NCBI GenBank assembly: GCA_945875915.1
Contig: CAMCMT010000007.1
Coordinates: 17,907-81,906, forward strand
Length of the DNA stretch: 64,000 nt
Origin: Synechococcus sp. UW140
GTDB lineage: Bacteria; Cyanobacteriota; Cyanobacteriia; PCC-6307; Cyanobiaceae
Direction of reading: 5' to 3'
Of this stretch, positions 58,280-64,000 are shown one piece after another (positions within the stretch are counted from its first letter, which is position 1; each line of letters begins with the position of its first letter). A model generated the notes under the pieces. That model saw only the letters and a program-made list of their open reading frames with translations. It was not told the origin of the DNA and did no database searches. Made by a program: the position numbers and the translations under genes.

Positions 58280-59572
58280 ATGATGCTCGCTCCAACCACT
58301 GGACTCGATGAAGCGGCCCTTGTCAAGGGACTGACCGAAGACCCCCTATCTTTTACCAAGAATCTAAAAGACCAGCTGGGAGATTTCTTCTCTTTTAAGA
58401 TTGGTAGCGCCCAGATCACCTTCGTAAATGATCCGCTCGCCATTGAGGAGATCTTTTCGGATGGCAGTAATTATAAGAAAAAACGCAATGAGGGCGAAGA
58501 GGGTCACTATCTTGGAATGATGGCTGGCATTTGTGCCATGTTCACTCCCGAGCAAGTGAATGCCTACACCAATTCGATGAGCATTGCCTCAGAGCGTGCC
58601 TTGCGGAGGCTCCAAGACTTGGCTGGGTCCGGTTCCCCTGTAGACGTTTTTCATGAAATGATGCGTCTTACCCTTGAAATCCAAATTGAGTCCTTATTCA
58701 GCCTAGATCTGAAGCTTTTTTTAGCCGACCATCCCGCCTTCGATTTGGACCAGGTCTGTCGTGATTTAATGACAGCTGATCGGGTCTATGGCTTTGACCC
58801 CGTTTATGCGGGCCTAGCCGATTACCTCCCCCCATTTACCACAACGGCAGGTTCTGACGAAGCCAAGGCATCCCTATTGGTTTTTGCCGGCAACGTAATT
58901 GAATCCTTTAACAAGAATCCCAAAGAAAATACTCTCTTAGCCTACTTAACCAACAACATGCCCCATGAGCAAGTCGCGCAAACCATCCTCGTTCTTCTTG
59001 GCGCCCACCACGAGGTCGCCGTTCCTGCGATCAGCAGGGCTCTTCAGGTCTTAGGCGAGAATACTTCGCTCAAGACCACCTTGACTGACGAGTTGAATAA
59101 AGCCCTAGGGGGCCGAGTTGCAACCCAGGCTGATCTTCCCAATCTTGCCTACACGCAGATGTTTCTCCATGAGGTGAGACGGCTCTACCCTTGCGTATGG
59201 ATGGTCATGAGGTGGTCACGAGAGGAGCGGGTTCTAAACGGCTTTACAATCCCCAAGGATTCAGTCGTAATGATGAGCCAATGGGTTTCCCATCATGATC
59301 CTAGCCACTTTAGCAATCCAGAATCATTCGATCCTGCCCGTTGGTCCGATGAAAATATCAAAAAGATTCAAGGCGTGCCTTACTTTCCGTTTAGCAAGGG
59401 GATTCGCAGTTGCGCTGGTGAGCAATTTGCCGAAATTCAAGACGCCATTATTCTTGCAACAATTGCCCAATCAATCGACTTTTCCCTCTGCCCAGGCCAG
59501 AACTTAAGCCCGCTAGCTCGCCGATCTGACGCTCCTCAAGAAGGCATCCTTTGCACCCTTGCACGTCATTGA
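58280..59572 (+). CDS. Cytochrome P450 with altered I-helix
   Basis: 430 residues from the ATG at 58280; an in-frame TTG at 58250 is an alternative. The heme ligand is C378 in FSKGIRSCAG, the ExxR pair is E298/R301 in FLHEVRRLYP, and the meander region (ESFDPARW) is present. The I-helix oxygen motif, normally (A/G)Gx(D/E)T, reads GAHHEV (241-246): the Thr is Val and the Gly is His. Such changes occur in P450s that use peroxides or substrate-assisted chemistry. There is no ferredoxin or reductase gene nearby and no N-terminal membrane anchor. Confidence 0.85.
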   Translation: MMLAPTTGLDEAALVKGLTEDPLSFTKNLKDQLGDFFSFKIGSAQITFVNDPLAIEEIFSDGSNYKKKRNEGEEGHYLGMMAGICAMFTPEQVNAYTNSMSIASERALRRLQDLAGSGSPVDVFHEMMRLTLEIQIESLFSLDLKLFLADHPAFDLDQVCRDLMTADRVYGFDPVYAGLADYLPPFTTTAGSDEAKASLLVFAGNVIESFNKNPKENTLLAYLTNNMPHEQVAQTILVLLGAHHEVAVPAISRALQVLGENTSLKTTLTDELNKALGGRVATQADLPNLAYTQMFLHEVRRLYPCVWMVMRWSREERVLNGFTIPKDSVVMMSQWVSHHDPSHFSNPESFDPARWSDENIKKIQGVPYFPFSKGIRSCAGEQFAEIQDAIILATIAQSIDFSLCPGQNLSPLARRSDAPQEGILCTLARH

Positions 59573-59640
59573 AAGCAGGGTTCAGTCCCCTGGGTTAATT
59601 TGATAGCATACAGGCGGTTTTTAAGCTAACTGATTATCAA

Positions 59641-59673
59641 GGGCCGCTGGAAACTCTTTCCAAGCGGCCCTTT
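59641..59673 (+). terminator. Terminator after the P450 gene
   Basis: Arms GGGCCGCT-GGAAA and TTTCC-A-AGCGGCCC (59641-59670) enclose a CTC loop with one bulged A, followed by a short T-rich tract (TTTCAATTTC). Confidence 0.8.
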
Positions 59674-59967
59674 CAATTTCTATTGACGTTGGCAAACCGA
59701 GCATTCACTTTCGGCTGTTCAAAACCCTTTTGACCCAAGACAAGTTGGATGCAAAGGTCTAAGGCGCCCAACCAGCGATGGCAACCACTGTCTCGGCAAC
59801 AGGCTGCTTCCCTCGCCAGGCCTACACCCGCTGGCCCAGTAGGGCGGTGCCAAGGCCGGTATTTATGGCGGAAATCATCGGCCTAGGGAAGACGGAACAG
59901 GAGCATCTCCAAACAGGCATCACTGCACGCAAACCCACTTTGGAATCCAGGGCCCGCCGTCAAACCA
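59674..59967. other. Gene-free region between the P450 terminator and tRNA-Val
   Basis: About 290 bp where composition rises back towards the core level. No supported gene. It is the junction of the AT-rich region with the 3' side of the tRNA gene; I saw no second copy of the tRNA 3' end here. Confidence 0.4.
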
Positions 59968-60039
<72 letters not shown>

Positions 60040-60090
60040 GGTTAGTCCATTCTGCCTGCACGCAGTCCCCTTGCTCGCTCCTCAGTCGCT

Positions 60091-60651
60091 ATGGCCAGCG
60101 GATCCAATCACGATCGGGGGACCTGGTGGCTGGCGCTGCCGTTTGGCCTGCTCTGCTGGCCCTTTCTGGGTTGGATCGGCAGCGCCACGGCTGCCCTGGC
60201 GTTCCTGATCGGCGGCTTGCTGCTCTCACCGGATCTGGACACTCACTCCCTTCCCACCCAGCGGTGGGGACCGTTGCGGCTGCTGTGGTGGCCCTACCGC
60301 AAGCTGTTGCGGCATCGCTCCCTGCTTTCCCATAGCCCCTTCCTCGGAACCCTTGGACGACTGGGTTATCTCGGCAGCTTGGTGCTGGTGCTGTCAGGCT
60401 TCCTGGCCCCCTGGGGCGCCCCAACTCCCGTCGCCCTGGTCCACTGGGGCCAGCTGGTCTGGAACAAGCATCCGGTCCTGCTGCTCCTGGCCCTGATCGG
60501 TCTGGAAGCCAGCGCCTGGTTGCACCTGATCCAGGACGGCGACCCGGTTGCCAAAACGCCCCGGGTATTGCGCTTTCTCAGCCGGCGGTGTCGCCATCGG
60601 GCAGGACAAGGGCGACGGCAGCAAGCCAGGGGAACGGGCCGACGTCCTTGA
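60091..60651 (+). CDS. DUF2227 membrane metal-binding protein
   Basis: A 186-residue protein with hydrophobic segments at about residues 12-48 and 85-110 and conserved polar motifs of DUF2227: SPDLDTHS and LRHRSLLSHSPF, with His/Asp residues that could bind metal. It occurs widely in cyanobacteria with unknown function. The basic Arg/Gly-rich C-terminal tail is probably cytoplasmic. The mazG frame is open across its 3' end but the likely mazG ATG lies 74 bp after its stop. Confidence 0.75.
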   Translation: MASGSNHDRGTWWLALPFGLLCWPFLGWIGSATAALAFLIGGLLLSPDLDTHSLPTQRWGPLRLLWWPYRKLLRHRSLLSHSPFLGTLGRLGYLGSLVLVLSGFLAPWGAPTPVALVHWGQLVWNKHPVLLLLALIGLEASAWLHLIQDGDPVAKTPRVLRFLSRRCRHRAGQGRRQQARGTGRRP

Positions 60652-60724
60652 GACTTCATCCGCTGCCGTTCGGCGGCGCTTGCCAGGACATGACAGGGTG
60701 GGGCCCTCTCCAGCCGACCCTTTG

Positions 60725-61741
60725 ATGGACGCCGCGAGCCTGAACACCAGCGTCGTGCCATCGAAGGATGGGGACCCTAAGGAGGTGGGTACCCCCGAAG
60801 CAGCCCTGGCCAATTTGGTTGCGGTGGTGGCGCGGCTGCGGGATCCCGAACAGGGCTGCCCCTGGGACCTGGAGCAGACCCATGCCTCCCTGGTGCCCTA
60901 CGTGCTGGAGGAGGCCCATGAGGTGGCCGATGCGATCCGCCACGGCGACGATCGCCACCTGACCGAAGAACTGGGCGACCTGCTGTTGCAGGTGGTGCTG
61001 CACGCCCAGATCGCCAGCGAAGAAGGACGCTTCGATCTGGCCACGATCTGCCACGGCCTGAGCGCCAAGTTGGTGCGGCGCCATCCCCATGTGTTCGCTG
61101 TTGCGAATGAAACGGGGAACGACCCGGCGGCCGGGCCCGGGGCCGAACCTGGCGAGGGGCCAGGCGAAAAAGTGACCGGAGCCAACCGGGGCCGGGCCGG
61201 GGACAGCGCCGCCGTGAAGCGAAACTGGGAGGCGATTAAGGCTGCTGAGCGCGCTGGGGAATCGGGTTCAGGCCAGGCGGTCGCGACTTCCGCCAGTCCC
61301 CTCAGCGACCGGCTGGTGAGCAAGGTGCGGGGCCAGCCCTCCCTGGCCGGGGCGATGACGATCTCGCGCAAGGCGGCGGCAGCGGGCTTCGAATGGGACG
61401 GAATCGAAGGGGTCTGGGAGAAAGTGGTTGAAGAGCTCGGCGAGCTCAAGGAGGCCGTGGCCAGCGGCAACCAGGCCCACGCCCAGGAGGAACTGGGCGA
61501 TGTGATGTTCACCCTGGTGAATGTGGCGCGCTGGTGCGGCCTGGATCCAGAAGCCGGCCTGGCCGGCACCAACAGCCGCTTTCTGAATCGCTTTTCACGG
61601 GTGGAAGCGGCCCTTGGAGGGGATCTCCAGGGCAAAGGTATTACCGAACTGGAAGCTCTCTGGCGGCAGGCCAAGGCTGAGATCCGGGAAGAACTGGCGG
61701 CTCAGGAGGCTGCAGCCTCAAGGCGCCCAGACGCGAGCTGA
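60725..61741 (+). CDS. mazG: Nucleoside triphosphate pyrophosphohydrolase MazG
   Basis: 338 residues from the ATG at 60725. Two MazG domains are visible: the first has CPWDLEQTHASLVPYVLEEA with EEx12EELGDLL (metal-binding Glu/Asp), the second has WEKVVEELGELKEAV and EELGDVMFTLV. It hydrolyses NTPs, including damaged ones. An insertion of about 40 Gly/Pro/Ala/Glu-rich residues lies between VFAVAN and NWEAIK, making it longer than E. coli MazG (263). Confidence 0.93.
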   Translation: MDAASLNTSVVPSKDGDPKEVGTPEAALANLVAVVARLRDPEQGCPWDLEQTHASLVPYVLEEAHEVADAIRHGDDRHLTEELGDLLLQVVLHAQIASEEGRFDLATICHGLSAKLVRRHPHVFAVANETGNDPAAGPGAEPGEGPGEKVTGANRGRAGDSAAVKRNWEAIKAAERAGESGSGQAVATSASPLSDRLVSKVRGQPSLAGAMTISRKAAAAGFEWDGIEGVWEKVVEELGELKEAVASGNQAHAQEELGDVMFTLVNVARWCGLDPEAGLAGTNSRFLNRFSRVEAALGGDLQGKGITELEALWRQAKAEIREELAAQEAAASRRPDAS

Positions 61742-61927
61742 CACCAGACAACGGTGCTGCCAGGCGATGGGAGCAAGCCGCCACAGCCTGGAACCTACCC
61801 ATTGGGCAATAAGCACATCAGCACCCTGGCTGACGTTCAAGGCGACCATGGAGCTCATCCGAAACCTAGGCCCCGGCGATCGCCGACCGGTGCAACCTAG
61901 TCTGAGGGAAATCAGCGACCCTTGTCG

Positions 61928-62161
61928 ATGGGGAGTCCGATCAGTCGGGAGGTTTTCATTGCCAGGGCCAAGGCGAGATTCGGCGACAAATATGACTACT
62001 CAGACATTCTCTACAGAAGTTACAAGAGTCCGATAAAAATCCGGTGCAGCATCCATCCTGTCAAGCTGATTGCAATCACACCCGAGAAACATCTGGAAAC
62101 CACGGGGGGCTGCAAGTACTGCCTCAAGATGTTTCGAAACCAGCACGCTAATCCTGGCTAG
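61928..62161 (+). CDS. Small DUF723-like zinc-ribbon protein
   Basis: 77 residues from the ATG at 61928. The pattern FIARAKARFGDKYDYSDILY, then IKIRCSIHP and GGCKYC, matches the short repeat modules (DUF723-like) that bind zinc through C-x2-H and C-x2-C and accompany HNH or GIY-YIG homing endonucleases in phages and giant viruses. Only one module is present and no nuclease domain follows, so it is a solo module or a remnant. It lies between mazG and katG. Confidence 0.6.
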   Translation: MGSPISREVFIARAKARFGDKYDYSDILYRSYKSPIKIRCSIHPVKLIAITPEKHLETTGGCKYCLKMFRNQHANPG

Positions 62162-62174
62162 CAAGCCCATGATT

Positions 62175-62223
62175 GATCAGCCAGCATCATGCGGCTGATC
62201 GTCTGGATCTGCCGCATGATGCT
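62175..62223. repeat. Two mutually exclusive inverted repeats
   Basis: A 12-bp perfect inverted repeat (AGCATCATGCGG 62183-62194 with 62212-62223) overlaps an 8-bp one (GATCAGCC 62175-62182 with GGCTGATC 62193-62200). The two hairpins share bases 62193-62194, so only one can form at a time. No T-tract follows. They lie 14 bp after the small zinc-ribbon gene stop. Confidence 0.7.
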
Positions 62224-62250
62224 TGAAGGCCATGGCTGCCTATTCTCTGT

Positions 62251-62270
62251 CCTAATCGATAGAGATTAGG
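62251..62270. promoter_or_regulatory. Palindromic operator-like site upstream of katG
   Basis: CCTAATC-GATAGA-GATTAGG is a perfect 7-bp inverted repeat with a 6-bp spacer, 233 bp before the katG ATG. The form suits a dimeric regulator. It does not clearly match a PerR or Fur consensus, so the regulator is unknown. Confidence 0.4.
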
Positions 62271-62467
62271 AATTGATCAAGTTCGAGCTACCGGTGGCCC
62301 AGGGCCCGATGCAGGGCCTCCAGCAGCAATCCTTGGGCCCTCGACATGGGGTCCTGCTGCGACCACTGCGGGCCAAGCGCAGGCCTATCCCACCTGAAAT
62401 GTGTCACTCGGTCAGGATTCCGGGATGAATACGCTTGCTCGTGCGCCAAGAAAGCGATCATGGCTAA

Positions 62468-64000
<1,533 letters not shown>

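Noticed and set aside
60548..60724. Upstream extension of mazG
   Set aside because: It overlaps the 3' end of the DUF2227 gene and adds no MazG-like sequence; the ATG at 60725 precedes the first conserved motif.

Overview
The window looks like chromosomal DNA of a high-GC unicellular picocyanobacterium of the Synechococcus/Cyanobium type. The basis is gene content, not any database search: the cyanobacterial type IV pilus block pilMNOQ, a DUF3747 protein, an SLH-domain porin of the SOM type, the secE-nusG-rplKAJL order, a candidate Yfr2-like small RNA, a biosynthetic arginine decarboxylase and a bacterial-type KatG.

Layout. 1-8.4 kb: two secreted proteins of unknown function, murG, a CobD-like PLP enzyme, a tightly coupled MoxR ATPase/DUF58/transglutaminase operon and a secreted pentapeptide-TPR protein. 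8.4-13.3 kb: pilMNOQ with 4-bp overlaps at every junction. 13.4-33.5 kb: core genes (pyrD, rnhA, DUF3747, rplL/J/A/K, nusG, secE, a ClpB-type disaggregase, a VOC glyoxalase, eno, an ABC1 kinase with a small partner, argJ, coaE, gatB, a ThiO-like oxidase, ndk). 33.7-35.7 kb: speA, where base composition starts to fall.

35.7-59.6 kb is an accessory region. It is visibly AT-richer, has long gene-free gaps, and ends at the 3' side of a tRNA-Val gene (59968-60039, minus strand). It holds: (a) a minus-strand pair, a repeated beta-sandwich protein and an atypical MIP channel; (b) divergently, a GlgX-type debranching enzyme, a protein fusing an AGE-type epimerase barrel to a STAS domain, and a TPR-2OG/Fe(II) oxygenase whose first codons form a perfect 14-bp hairpin plus T-tract; (c) a six-gene operon of DJ-1/PfpI, a benzoylformate-decarboxylase-like ThDP enzyme, two NTF2-like proteins, a VOC protein and a Nif11-domain protein, closed by a strong terminator; (d) scattered genes for a third NTF2-like protein, a Gfo/Idh/MocA dehydrogenase, a GMC oxidoreductase, an SLH porin and a P450 lacking the usual I-helix Thr. 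Together these suggest an uncharacterised sugar/alpha-oxo-carbonyl pathway; the substrates cannot be read from sequence.

60-64 kb returns to high GC: a DUF2227 membrane protein, mazG, a small DUF723-like zinc-ribbon ORF typical of homing-endonuclease accessory modules, inverted repeats, and the first 499 codons of katG. No integrase, transposase, CRISPR array or replication origin was recognised.
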